NCBI GenBank assembly: GCA_003023745.1
Contig: PXYV01000022.1
Span: 1-49,771 of the forward strand
Direction of reading: 5' to 3'
DNA length: 49,771 nt
Origin: Sulfobacillus acidophilus
Lineage (GTDB): Bacteria > Bacillota > Sulfobacillia > Sulfobacillales > Sulfobacillaceae
Part shown: positions 28,835 through 36,186 of the stretch, in pieces
How the letters are laid out: every line of letters begins with the position of its first letter
Position numbering within the stretch: the first letter of the stretch is position 1
The notes under the pieces: model-generated
What the model was told of the DNA's origin: nothing
The model's database searches: none
What the model saw: the letters and a program-made list of their open reading frames with translations, nothing else
Translations under genes and position numbers: made by a program

Positions 28835-28883
28835 TCAGATATCCCCCACTTCCTGAGATGGCCCACGATTAAGTGGCATTTCA

Positions 28884-28911
28884 ATTATATCGTAGGTCCA
28901 AGACGTGTCAA
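28884..28911 (-). promoter_or_regulatory. consensus sigma-A promoter of groES
   Basis: Minus strand TTGACA (28911-28906), 16-base spacer, TATAAT (28889-28884): both hexamers are perfect. It lies about 50 bases before the groES start. An imperfect inverted repeat, GCCAC six bases GTGGGC, sits downstream, but it is not the CIRCE consensus. Confidence 0.85.
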
Positions 28912-28973
28912 CGAGACAAAACTGGTCTTCGCCGTCCCACCCTCACATAAATTCGACCGAGGGAGGCAGACGC

Positions 28974-29909
28974 GTGAACGCACGACCCCAACGCATCGTG
29001 ATCGTGACACTGTTGATGATCGCATTGATTCTCACCTTAGCGGCAGGATGTGGACCTTCCTCACCGAAGCCACCCAAAAACGCGCTCAGCGCCATCACGG
29101 TCTATGTGGATCCCTCCGATCCGGTGGCGCAGGTGCCGGTTCAACTGGCCGTCGATTTAGGGTTCTTTCGCGACCATCGGCTCAACATCATCCTCGACCG
29201 CCAGCCACACGGCGCCGATATCAGGGTTGCCCCCATCGGCCCACGGTGGCCCATCGTCGGCTATATCACGGTCCGCCCTGACCTCTTGTTGGTGGCGCCG
29301 ACGTCCGATCCACACTTTCGTCTGCGCGCGCTCGATCATCTTCCCATGCCAGCCAGCACCAACATCCGCACGCAAACACCATTAGCAGACGCAATTCTAA
29401 GAGCGCACGATGCGGTACTCAGCCACTGGTCCATGCTGCCGATGCAGACGATTACATCTTTATGGCGTCGCCATCAGTTGCCTTGGGTGTTGGTGACGCT
29501 TCCCCAAGCCGCGCATCTTTTGGCCATCGATCCCCATACCATGATTTTAGCTTGGCTCGGTGCCTCCAGCGGTCCGATTCCGTCGTGGGTGGTGTCTGCG
29601 CCGACGGCCTCGCCCGCCCTCATCGACCGCTTTCTGGCGGCACTCGATTTGGCCCTGTGGTACCTCAACACCACACCCGCATGGCAAATCACATCCGTGC
29701 TGCGAGTCAATCATCATGCGGTCAGCGCCTGGATGATCAAGCGCGCGCTCCAATACGGCTATTGGCCCGCCACGATCTTCCCCACCTCATCGGCCTATAA
29801 CCGGCGCCGCATCAATTGGAACCCTACCTGGCCTGAATACGATGAGGCAGTTGACACGCGCCCCGCCAGCCAGGCACTAGGTGAAGTGGTGATCCAACGC
29901 CAAGCGTAA
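28974..29909 (+). CDS. lipoprotein substrate-binding protein, SsuA/NMT1 type, orphan
   Basis: A 311-residue secreted lipoprotein. The signal is basic (ARPQRIVIVT), then a hydrophobic core, then the lipobox LAAGC. The mature part begins ITVYVDPSDPVAQVPVQLAVDLGFFRDHRLNIIL, the typical first segment of nitrate/sulfonate/thiamine-precursor binding proteins. GTG 28974 has GGGAGG 7 bases upstream; the frame is open to 28905. No permease or ATPase gene adjoins it: the next gene is an IS200/IS605 element whose tnpB frame runs into its 3' end on the other strand. The ligand is unknown. Confidence 0.75.
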   Translation: MNARPQRIVIVTLLMIALILTLAAGCGPSSPKPPKNALSAITVYVDPSDPVAQVPVQLAVDLGFFRDHRLNIILDRQPHGADIRVAPIGPRWPIVGYITVRPDLLLVAPTSDPHFRLRALDHLPMPASTNIRTQTPLADAILRAHDAVLSHWSMLPMQTITSLWRRHQLPWVLVTLPQAAHLLAIDPHTMILAWLGASSGPIPSWVVSAPTASPALIDRFLAALDLALWYLNTTPAWQITSVLRVNHHAVSAWMIKRALQYGYWPATIFPTSSAYNRRRINWNPTWPEYDEAVDTRPASQALGEVVIQRQA

Positions 29910-31072
29910 CGCGCAACGCAATCCCCAAGCCGCATGACTCTTGGCGTACGACGCCGGACATCCCTCTGTTGAAAATGCCGCCGGCGCAAAGAGTTCGGCA
30001 GCGACGATTCGCTGGTTCCTGCACCACTTTCAAGCCACATTTTGCATGCGCGCGCTAGCGCTGCCAGGCTCAAACCGGACACCGACAGCGTGTTCGTCCA
30101 TTTTGATCTGTCGGATGGTTTGATCGGGGGCTTGCCGAAACGAGCCCGTAAAGGTGGGCCGATAGATGCCCCCGGGGAGCGCCTGGTCGTGTACTGGAAG
30201 AGTTGATGCCATCCTGCATCGGCCATGCTCTTCGCTAACTGGTGATTTTTCAGGAGCCCTTGCGCATTCAAGTCTTCAAACGCGATGAGACCATCGGTGT
30301 TGACTAAGTATCGGGAAATCTTATGGGCTGCATCCCGCCGTTGATTCGCGACCCGTTCATGGGCTTGCGCGAGACGGCGGACCGCTTTCTTGCGCCGACG
30401 ACTGCCCTTCTTTTTTCGAGCCACGGCGCGTTGCAATCGTTTCAGCTTCCGCTCCGCCTTCCGTAACGACTGCGGGTGGTCAAAGCATTCCCCGTCCGAC
30501 GTAACCAGCAGATGCTTAATTCCGAGATCGCCCCCCATCATGGTCTGGGACGTGGGCAACGGAGCGGCCTCCACCTCACAGGAAAACACGGCGTAGTATT
30601 TTCTGTTCTTGGCGACGAAAGTACACGTTTTGATCGTGCCCTCACTGGGGCGATGGCGTTTGAGCTTCACGTCCCCGATTTTCGAGAGATAGACGCAACC
30701 ATCCCGCAGGGCGTATCCTCTTTGCGGGTAGGTAAAGGAATGATAGCGCCCGACCGACTTAAAGCAGGGATAGCCAGCTTTCTCCCCATTTTTCACGCGG
30801 CGAAAGAACGCCTGAAAGGCTTTGTCGAGCCGCTGGGCGACATCTTGCAGCGCCTGCGAATTCACGGAATGGAGCGTAGGAATGGCATCCTTCCGCGCCG
30901 GGAAACTGTTGGCTTGCGCTACGTAGGACAGCGTATGGCCGAACTTTTCATAGGCTTCCTTGCTCTCGGTCAAGAGCCGGTTATACAACAGGCGACAATG
31001 TTCCAACGTGTCCTCGATCATCTGTTGCTGTGCCTTATTGGGGTACAGACGGTATTTGAACGACTGGCGCAT
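29795..31072 (-). CDS. tnpB: IS605-type TnpB (OrfB), C-terminal part degraded
   Basis: The first 290 or so residues are a normal TnpB RNA-guided nuclease: KYRLYPNKAQQQMIE, RRVKNGEKAGYPCFKS, RuvC-I MMGGDLGIKHL (catalytic Asp) and RuvC-II GLIAFEDLNAQGL (catalytic Glu). Right after HQLFQYTTR the family sequence is lost. No CxxC...CxxC zinc ribbon and no RuvC-III DxNAA-type motif can be found in any minus-strand frame. A neighbouring frame ends MQNVA-stop at 30033, which may be the remnant of the true C-terminus. The open frame then runs on by chance into the lipoprotein gene. The nuclease should be inactive. Confidence 0.8.
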   Translation of the reverse strand: MRQSFKYRLYPNKAQQQMIEDTLEHCRLLYNRLLTESKEAYEKFGHTLSYVAQANSFPARKDAIPTLHSVNSQALQDVAQRLDKAFQAFFRRVKNGEKAGYPCFKSVGRYHSFTYPQRGYALRDGCVYLSKIGDVKLKRHRPSEGTIKTCTFVAKNRKYYAVFSCEVEAAPLPTSQTMMGGDLGIKHLLVTSDGECFDHPQSLRKAERKLKRLQRAVARKKKGSRRRKKAVRRLAQAHERVANQRRDAAHKISRYLVNTDGLIAFEDLNAQGLLKNHQLAKSMADAGWHQLFQYTTRRSPGASIGPPLRARFGKPPIKPSDRSKWTNTLSVSGLSLAALARACKMWLESGAGTSESSLPNSLRRRHFQQRDVRRRTPRVMRLGDCVARYAWRWITTSPSAWLAGRVSTASSYSGQVGFQLMRRRL

Positions 31073-31680
31073 GGCTATTGCCCCTTCTGGTCTTCAATGT
31101 ACCGCTTCACCACATCAAGCTGCACGGCACCCACGGTGGCCACACAGTACGAATTCGTCCACAACGATGGGAGCTTGCGTGTCAGCGATGGGAATTCCTG
31201 ACGAAGCACATGGGACGTGTAGCCTTTCAACCGCTTGACCACCCGGTGGATCCCGAACGGCGGATCGCACTGAATGAAGAGATGGACGTGATCCGGCCTG
31301 ACGTCCATTTCCACGATGTCGGCCAGGAGTTCACGCGCTTTGCTGTTCAGCAAGTCCTTGAGCCGCACATTGACCCCCTTGACCAGCACTTTCCGGCGAC
31401 ATTTCGGGCAGAACACGACGTGGTATTTGCAGTCAAACGTGATAGTGTGACTGCTTTCTACCGTGCGCAATGCCGCATCACCCAGGAATCTTATGCCACA
31501 AATGGGTAGATTCCGGAGACAAAACTATTTTACGGAGGCAAGAACGGTAGGGACCGGAGCACTGGTTTGGGAAGGCTCTCCCGATGAGAGCAACCCCAGC
31601 GGCTTTCATCCCCATCGGTCAACCAAGGGGTGTTTCGCCGCTATTTTATAACGTGCCCCCCTGAAGGTATAGGCACTGAC
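29880..31680 (-). mobile_element. IS200/IS605-family insertion sequence (approximate limits)
   Basis: Contains a complete Y1 transposase gene (tnpA) and a damaged tnpB in the usual order, two bases apart. The outer ends are inferred. The left-hand limit is near the end of the lipoprotein gene. The right-hand limit lies in a hairpin-rich non-coding stretch ahead of tnpA that holds GCTCTC/GAGAGC (31575-31591) and a CTATTTTAT...CCCCCCTGAA motif (31643-31667). No target-site duplication is expected for this family, so exact ends cannot be fixed by eye. Confidence 0.7.
31075..31470 (-). CDS. tnpA: IS200-type Y1 transposase TnpA
   Basis: A 131-residue HUH single-strand transposase. The metal-binding pair is in RPDHVHLFIQ (HxH) and the nucleophilic Tyr in VVKRYIEDQKG near the C-terminus. 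The N-terminus SSHTITFDCKYHVVFCPKCRRKVL is typical. It has a TTG start; tnpB follows after two bases. All catalytic residues are present, so this copy could still be functional even though its TnpB is not. Confidence 0.92.
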   Translation of the reverse strand: MRTVESSHTITFDCKYHVVFCPKCRRKVLVKGVNVRLKDLLNSKARELLADIVEMDVRPDHVHLFIQCDPPFGIHRVVKRLKGYTSHVLRQEFPSLTRKLPSLWTNSYCVATVGAVQLDVVKRYIEDQKGQ

Positions 31681-31855
31681 GCACACCCGCCCCGCGATCA
31701 CGCCAATGGTCACACGGCGTTCTTCCTCTACTCTTGACGCTCATCATGCCACTCGAACCGTTGCGAGGCCGTGACACCCGTGGTCAGCGCAGGACAGGGA
31801 CTCCACCCGTCGATCCCGTGGCTGTGTCTATAGGACACTGTCGTCTCCATCGTTA
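31471..31855. other. non-coding stretch ahead of tnpA and downstream of the toxin relic
   Basis: No gene seen. The part up to about 31680 is probably the left end of the IS200/IS605 element, with a hairpin at 31575-31591 and two copies of the octamer CTATTTTA (31525-31532, 31643-31650) 118 bases apart. The rest, to 31855, holds nothing I can interpret. Confidence 0.4.
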
Positions 31856-32143
31856 TTATTCTTCGAAGAGGTCAGCGTGTGTACCCGTGCGCAGTAAAAT
31901 CAACGTGTGAGAGGCGGTATCAATCCGATAAATCAATAATCAGTCGGGTTCGAGGTGGAGGTCCCGCCACTGCGATAACTCGCCGATTAATCCGTGGTCA
32001 CGATAGTGAGAAGGCAATGGTTGTTGAGCGGTGAGTAACGAAATCGCGCGGCGCAATTTGGATAAGTCGTTATGCCGCCGCGCCATTTTCTTGACATCCC
32101 GGGAAAATCGGGTGGTAATACGAAGTGTTAAAGGGGATATCAT
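31856..32143 (-). pseudogene. YafQ/RelE-family toxin interrupted by one in-frame TGA
   Basis: The reading frame opens with MISPLTLRITTRFSRDVKKMARRHNDLSKL and reaches the YafQ core HYRDHGLIGELSQWRDLHLEPD. There TGA (31942-31940) stands where the family has Trp (EPDW). In the same frame the sequence carries on perfectly as LLIYRIDTASHTLILLRTGTHADLFEE and ends at TAA (31858-31856). The family's C-terminal catalytic His (THADLF) therefore lies after the stop. A single TGG-to-TGA change explains everything, so it is a fresh nonsense mutation, a sequencing error, or a site of readthrough. The ATG at 32143 overlaps the antitoxin stop (ATGA); an upstream ATG at 32152 is also in frame. Confidence 0.88.
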
Positions 32144-32400
32144 GCGTCCCATTGCCGAAACAGATCGTCGGGGGTCGCAAAAGATTGCCCACCGTCTGAC
32201 GCGATTTCTTGTAGCGCGTCCCGCGTCGCTTGATTGGGCACCGCGACCGCAAAGGGTAACCGTTCTTCTTCTGCCACACGGAGAAAGGTCAGCCGAATCA
32301 AATCGGAGGCCGTCAATCCCATTTTTTCGAGGACGGCGATGGCGCGATCTTTCGTTTCGGCCGGGATCCGAGCGCGCACAATGGCATCCGCTTTCATCAT
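32140..32400 (-). CDS. RelB/DinJ-family antitoxin
   Basis: An 86-residue DinJ-type antitoxin. An N-terminal ribbon-helix-helix (ADAIVRARIPAETKDRAIAVLEKMGLTASDLIRLTFLRVAEEERLPF) binds DNA as a dimer. A C-terminal toxin-wrapping tail ends DDLFRQWDA. It starts with tandem ATG codons and GGGAGG just upstream. It is coupled to the toxin by an ATGA overlap and preceded by a promoter containing a perfect palindrome, the likely autoregulatory operator. Confidence 0.9.
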   Translation of the reverse strand: MMKADAIVRARIPAETKDRAIAVLEKMGLTASDLIRLTFLRVAEEERLPFAVAVPNQATRDALQEIASDGGQSFATPDDLFRQWDA

Positions 32401-32430
32401 GATGCCTCCCTATGACACATTTTATACTTC

Positions 32431-32459
32431 ATTATAGCTACAACGTAGCTACAAAACAA
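32431..32459 (-). promoter_or_regulatory. promoter with embedded operator of the toxin-antitoxin operon
   Basis: Minus strand TTGTTT (32459-32454), 17-base spacer, TATAAT (32436-32431). Within and just beyond the spacer is a perfect inverted repeat, TAGCTAC three bases GTAGCTA (32435-32451), which also reads as two direct copies of TTGTAGCTA 11 bases apart. A ribbon-helix-helix antitoxin bound there would block RNA polymerase. Confidence 0.8.
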
Positions 32460-32462
32460 GCG

Positions 32463-32668
32463 TTATTCATAGGTGGCTAAGGCTTTCTTATCCCGGTGAC
32501 TCAGCGGAAAGTCTTTCGTCTTGCCGGTCTTTTGTTCCGCGATGCGAATCCGATCGCGCCATTTTGATGGCGCTTGACGGACATCCCCCACGCGGAGATT
32601 CTGCGCGGCCGGGATTTTGCGGAGGCTTCAATCTGGCGTTTATCTCGCAGCGGTTCAACCGTTTTCAC
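32463..32668 (-). pseudogene. tyrosine recombinase (phage-type integrase) relic
   Basis: Two pieces of an integrase in different frames. From GTG 32668 the sequence reads VKTVEPLRDKRQIEA, the usual N-terminus of small XerC-like integrases in Firmicutes. After a frame change and a missing segment it reads LRVGDV, then RIRIAEQKTGKTKDFPLS, HRDKKALATYE and a stop at 32463. The second piece matches the segment before the catalytic His-x-x-Arg. The catalytic C-terminal half, including Tyr, is absent. The gene is dead. Confidence 0.75.
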
Positions 32669-33245
32669 GCTATATTATCCCTTCCCTGCCGCCTGGTCAA
32701 CGCGAGATGCTATCGAACACACTTAGTGTCATTGCCTAATGATAGCGGATTCCACCGCGTTGTCGGAATGGCAGTGAGCCATTAAGGGGGCAAGGGGCTA
32801 ACATTTACCCAGGCACTTTTCTTAGGAGGTCGATAAGGCTCGGGAGTACCGAAGTCACCACTTTGACTCTCCGAACCGTTTGATACCCCACCACAATAGG
32901 ATACCCAATGGCTTTGCCACCGGATGTTGGTGGCGGCTAATAGGGGACATGAAATCTCTACCATCCTTATTTGTTAGTCTCAGTGGTGGATAACTTTGTC
33001 AAAAATTGCGACGAGCCACTGGATCTCGTCCAACCCTTTGCCCCATCGTGAATCTGATGGAACATCAATCATTCCCGGAAAAGGCTTATCATCCTCGCGA
33101 CTCGATCGCCACCGAAAGATTCGCCTTTCCGGGAACCTCTATCACCCAAGTAACCACTCATAGACCGGTCGATGGGGATGCGACGTCTGCTGACAAACAA
33201 GGCTCATGCGTCCTTGGGATGTTTCTCACCAAGCAGGGCATTCGC
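32669..33245. other. degenerate accessory DNA
   Basis: No intact gene. A short minus-strand frame at 32782-32964 ends GTPEPYRPPKKSAWVNVSPLPP. This recalls the low-information ends often read through insertion-sequence borders, so it may mark a lost element; this is a weak impression. A plus-strand frame from 33006 runs into the IS110 relic, but its first 80 codons match nothing I know. Confidence 0.35.
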
Positions 33246-33830
33246 ATGGAAATTGTCGTCGGGTGGAATTGGGCGGATGGTCATCACAATGTCGTGGTGG
33301 AAGATTGCCTGGGCCATGCGCTGTGGGTCGGCCGCCATGTGGCGCACACGCGGGAAGCCCTGGAGGCACTGGAAGCACGGCTCTGGGAGTGGGCTCAGCA
33401 CGTCCGGTCGGATGTGCATGTCGTGATTGAAACGTCCCAAGGCTTGGTGGTCGATTAGTTGAGCACCACAGGCTTTTGGGTCTACCCCGTCCATCCGAAG
33501 GTGTCCATCCGATGCGCGACGTAAACCCTCGGGGGCGAACGCCACCCCATTCGTCTCGGCTCCCCACACTGCCCCGCGGGTGTTTCCGGGAAGTCTGGGC
33601 GAGCCGGCGATGCTGTTTTGGGCGGCGCATGACGGGATCCTCGCGGAAGCCACCGGATTTTCCCCCCATGGTCTGTTGTTGTACCGGACCACCAATGCCG
33701 CATCCGCGTCGACGAACTGACGGACCATGGCCGCCAGCAACTGGACCGGGACCGCACACAATGGTCGCGCACGTCGCCATGGCCCCAAAAGGTTTTAGTG
33801 CGTCAGGAGTTGTTAACGTGAACAAGACGG
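33246..33830 (+). pseudogene. IS110-family transposase relic
   Basis: MEIVVGWNWADGHHNVVVED at 33246 is the start of an IS110-type DEDD transposase; the first catalytic Asp position reads Asn. It continues to VHVVIETSQGLVVD and a TAG stop (33456-33458). In the same frame after the stop comes GFWVYPVHPKVSIR, the next family block. A +1 shift then gives RRKPSGANATPF (the SGAKxD region), and another frame gives VDELTDHGRQQLDRDRTQWSR near 33710-33770, the family's basic helix. One stop and at least two shifts plus missing sequence show decay. Confidence 0.72.
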
Positions 33831-34198
33831 ACTATCTGACCGCGGTGATCCGAACTCGCCCGCGTATAAGCTTGATTAATATGATAAAGCATTCGCCCAA
33901 AGTTGCATGACGACATCGCCCTGATTTCCTAAACGCCAAGACCGCAATTGCGACGGTCAAGGCGGTCCTCGGCCATACCGAGAACCGTTGAAGTGCTACC
34001 CATCGTAGCCTTAGTGGTGGACCTCACCCCACTGCTTAGCCGCCAGGCAATGACCCCGTCGAGCCCTACACCCTGATGCGTTCATCACCGAATTCCAACT
34101 CCGAACGGGTTGGATCCGGCCTCGACAATTTCAACTCACGCCTGTAGCCGGGCGCACCTAAGGGAGCCCAGCCGCTTCTCCACTCCCATCCTAGTTTG
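33831..34198. other. non-coding stretch after the IS110 relic
   Basis: No reading frame with a recognisable family and no RNA or strong repeat seen. It is probably decayed insertion-sequence DNA, given its left neighbour. Confidence 0.35.
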
Positions 34199-34774
34199 CT
34201 ACAGCGAGAAGCTTTCACCGGGACAAACTTGGTGCACACCGGACGGCACCCGCGCAAGAAAGTCCGGCCGCGTCACTTCCATCAGATTGAGGTCCGTATA
34301 GCCGCGTAGTCGTCCGGTTGCCGCCAGCCGCGCCACCAAACGGAATCCCACTTTTTCATAGCTGCGAATCGCCCGCCTGTTGTCCACCCGGACCCTCAGA
34401 TATAAACGTTCGAGCGACAAAAAATGAAATGCTACGGCTAACGCCTCCGTCAACGCCTGGGTTCCGTAGCCGCGATTCCAACAAGCCTTGTCGCCGATGG
34501 AAATTCGAATCTCGGCCTCACGTGTACGCCATACGATTTGCAATAGCTCAACGTCGCCAATCAGCGTCCCACCGTCATTGACGATGCCAAACATGATGCG
34601 CGCCCGGTCATGCACTAACTCGCGCCACCAATTGCCGTAATCTTCGCCACACTGAAACTTTTTTCCGGTCAGCTCAAACAAATCCGGATCATTATCCCAA
34701 GCCATCAACCTGGCTACGTCTTCATGCCGTAAACGCCGTATCCGACGGTAGTCTTCCGTAAGAGACAAGATCAA
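34199..34774 (-). CDS. GNAT acetyltransferase, RimJ/RimL type
   Basis: A 191-residue GNAT enzyme that transfers acetyl from acetyl-CoA to a primary amine. The acceptor could be a protein N-terminus, an antibiotic or a small amine. The acetyl-CoA loop is CWNRGYGTQALTEALAVAFHFL (pattern RGxGT), followed by LERLYLRVRVDNRRAIRSYEKVGFRLV, the classic RimJ/RimL ending. TTG 34774 has GAGGTG 7 bases upstream. The gene lies at the edge of the decayed mobile DNA, next to core genes. Confidence 0.85.
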   Translation of the reverse strand: MILSLTEDYRRIRRLRHEDVARLMAWDNDPDLFELTGKKFQCGEDYGNWWRELVHDRARIMFGIVNDGGTLIGDVELLQIVWRTREAEIRISIGDKACWNRGYGTQALTEALAVAFHFLSLERLYLRVRVDNRRAIRSYEKVGFRLVARLAATGRLRGYTDLNLMEVTRPDFLARVPSGVHQVCPGESFSL

Positions 34775-35002
34775 ACGTCGTCACCTCGCAACGAAGTTAA
34801 CACTCTAAGGAATTCGACGAAAACTCCCGACCTCCTGTCGTCCGCGGGCAGCCCCGTCCCAATTTCTAATGGAAATGTTGGCAGGGCACCCCATTGGTCA
34901 TGACTTGGCACCTTCTGCTTCATGCATATGTTGCATCGTGCCATTCGGGACCTGCCTATTTCCTGACTTGACCGAGTCTGCGCAATTCGGTAGCTTGATG
35001 CT

Positions 35003-35599
35003 ATGAACAATCGAGCCGGCAAGACACTGTGGGTTATGAGGCACGGACGGCCAGACGTTCCCCTTAACCCTCTTCTTATGACGAGGGCTGAATTTAACGA
35101 TTACCTGCACCGCTATGATGTAGCCGGTCTCAGTCAGAGCGAAGCAGACCGTCTCACCCAGGCGTATCAAGGCTATCCCGTGCCTGATCTGGTGATCGCA
35201 TCAGACTTGCCGCGTGCCCGAGAAACCGCCGAACTCTTTGGCCGGGGTGCCCCGATCATCGTCGATCCCCTGTTTCGCGAAATTCCGGTGAAAGTGCCTG
35301 AGGATGCTTCGACCTGGTTTTTAACCCGCCGCTGGCCCAGTGAGATGTGGTGGAGCTATCTGCGCGTCGCTTGGTTCTTCAACATTCCCCCTGAGGGGTA
35401 CGACAAGTCCACCCTGCGAAGCCGCCAAGCCGCGCAAGAAATCGTGCGACACCAGGACGCGGTGAGTTCTCTCGCGGTGGTCTCCCATTCCGGCTTCCTT
35501 TTGGTGACGGTCAATCAAATGATGCGCCAAGGTCTCTTGGTGGGCCGGCGTCTTCCACACATCGGATTTGGCGAACCGACGACATATCGCTGGCATTAG
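35003..35599 (+). CDS. histidine phosphatase family protein
   Basis: A 198-residue member of the phosphoglycerate mutase-like superfamily. The catalytic motif is VMRHGRPD (RHG) near the N-terminus. ASDLPRARETAELF carries the second Arg, a Glu-containing segment LFREIPV follows, and VVSHSGFLL has the second catalytic His. Substrate unknown. It lies on the plus strand between the GNAT gene and ysxC, converging on ysxC with only 3 bases of overlap. Confidence 0.85.
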   Translation: MNNRAGKTLWVMRHGRPDVPLNPLLMTRAEFNDYLHRYDVAGLSQSEADRLTQAYQGYPVPDLVIASDLPRARETAELFGRGAPIIVDPLFREIPVKVPEDASTWFLTRRWPSEMWWSYLRVAWFFNIPPEGYDKSTLRSRQAAQEIVRHQDAVSSLAVVSHSGFLLVTVNQMMRQGLLVGRRLPHIGFGEPTTYRWH

Positions 35600-36186
35600 A
35601 GCAAAAGCCCGAGCCCCTTAATCGCTTCGCGCACCGCTGGCACTCCTTCGCCGGTGCGGTTAGAAACCAGCAGAACGCGCCGCCCGTATTGCGCATCCAG
35701 CACACTCTGGCGCTCTTGTTGTTCCGTCCGGTTCATACGGTCAATCTTGCTGGCCACAACCACCAGCAAGATGTTGCGCGAGTTGGCCCAATCCACCACC
35801 ATGTGCTCCTCTTCTTGGGGATCGCGCCGCGCATCTTGAATCAACACCCCCGCGACTAGTGGCTGGCGCTGGGTCAAATACTGCTCAACCGCCTGACCGA
35901 AGCGCACCCGATCGGACTTTGACACTTTGGCATAGCCAAAGCCCGGCAGGTCCACTAAGTACCACTGGACCATGGCAAAAAAATTCATTCGCTGGGTCCG
36001 CCCCGGAGTATTGCTCACGTGGGCCACCCGCGCACCCAACAAGGCATTAATCAGAGAAGATTTCCCGGCATTGGACCGGCCCATAAAGGCCACCTCGGTC
36101 CAGCCGTTGGTCGGCATTTCCTCAAAGCTTAAGGCCGATGCAACGAGGCCACCTCGACTCCCGCCCGTCTTCGTATGGTGTGCCAT
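35596..36186 (-). CDS. ysxC: ribosome biogenesis GTPase YsxC/EngB
   Basis: EngB/YihA/YsxC, 196 residues, an essential 50S-assembly GTPase. G1 is GRSNAGKSSL, G2 includes NTPGRTQRMNF, G3 is LVDLPGFGYAKV, and ASKIDRM stands in for the NKxD motif (G4). The ATG overlaps the lon stop by one base (TAATG). lon-ysxC coupling is the Bacillus arrangement. Confidence 0.95.
   Translation of the reverse strand: MAHHTKTGGSRGGLVASALSFEEMPTNGWTEVAFMGRSNAGKSSLINALLGARVAHVSNTPGRTQRMNFFAMVQWYLVDLPGFGYAKVSKSDRVRFGQAVEQYLTQRQPLVAGVLIQDARRDPQEEEHMVVDWANSRNILLVVVASKIDRMNRTEQQERQSVLDAQYGRRVLLVSNRTGEGVPAVREAIKGLGLLL

Noticed and set aside
28835-28883. Possible CIRCE operator upstream of groES
   Set aside because: The only inverted repeat (GCCAC six bases GTGGGC) lacks the TTAGCACTC/GAGTGCTAA arms.
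33006-33245. N-terminal extension of the IS110 relic as a real domain
   Set aside because: No recognisable family in those 80 codons, and the transposase sequence clearly begins at 33246.
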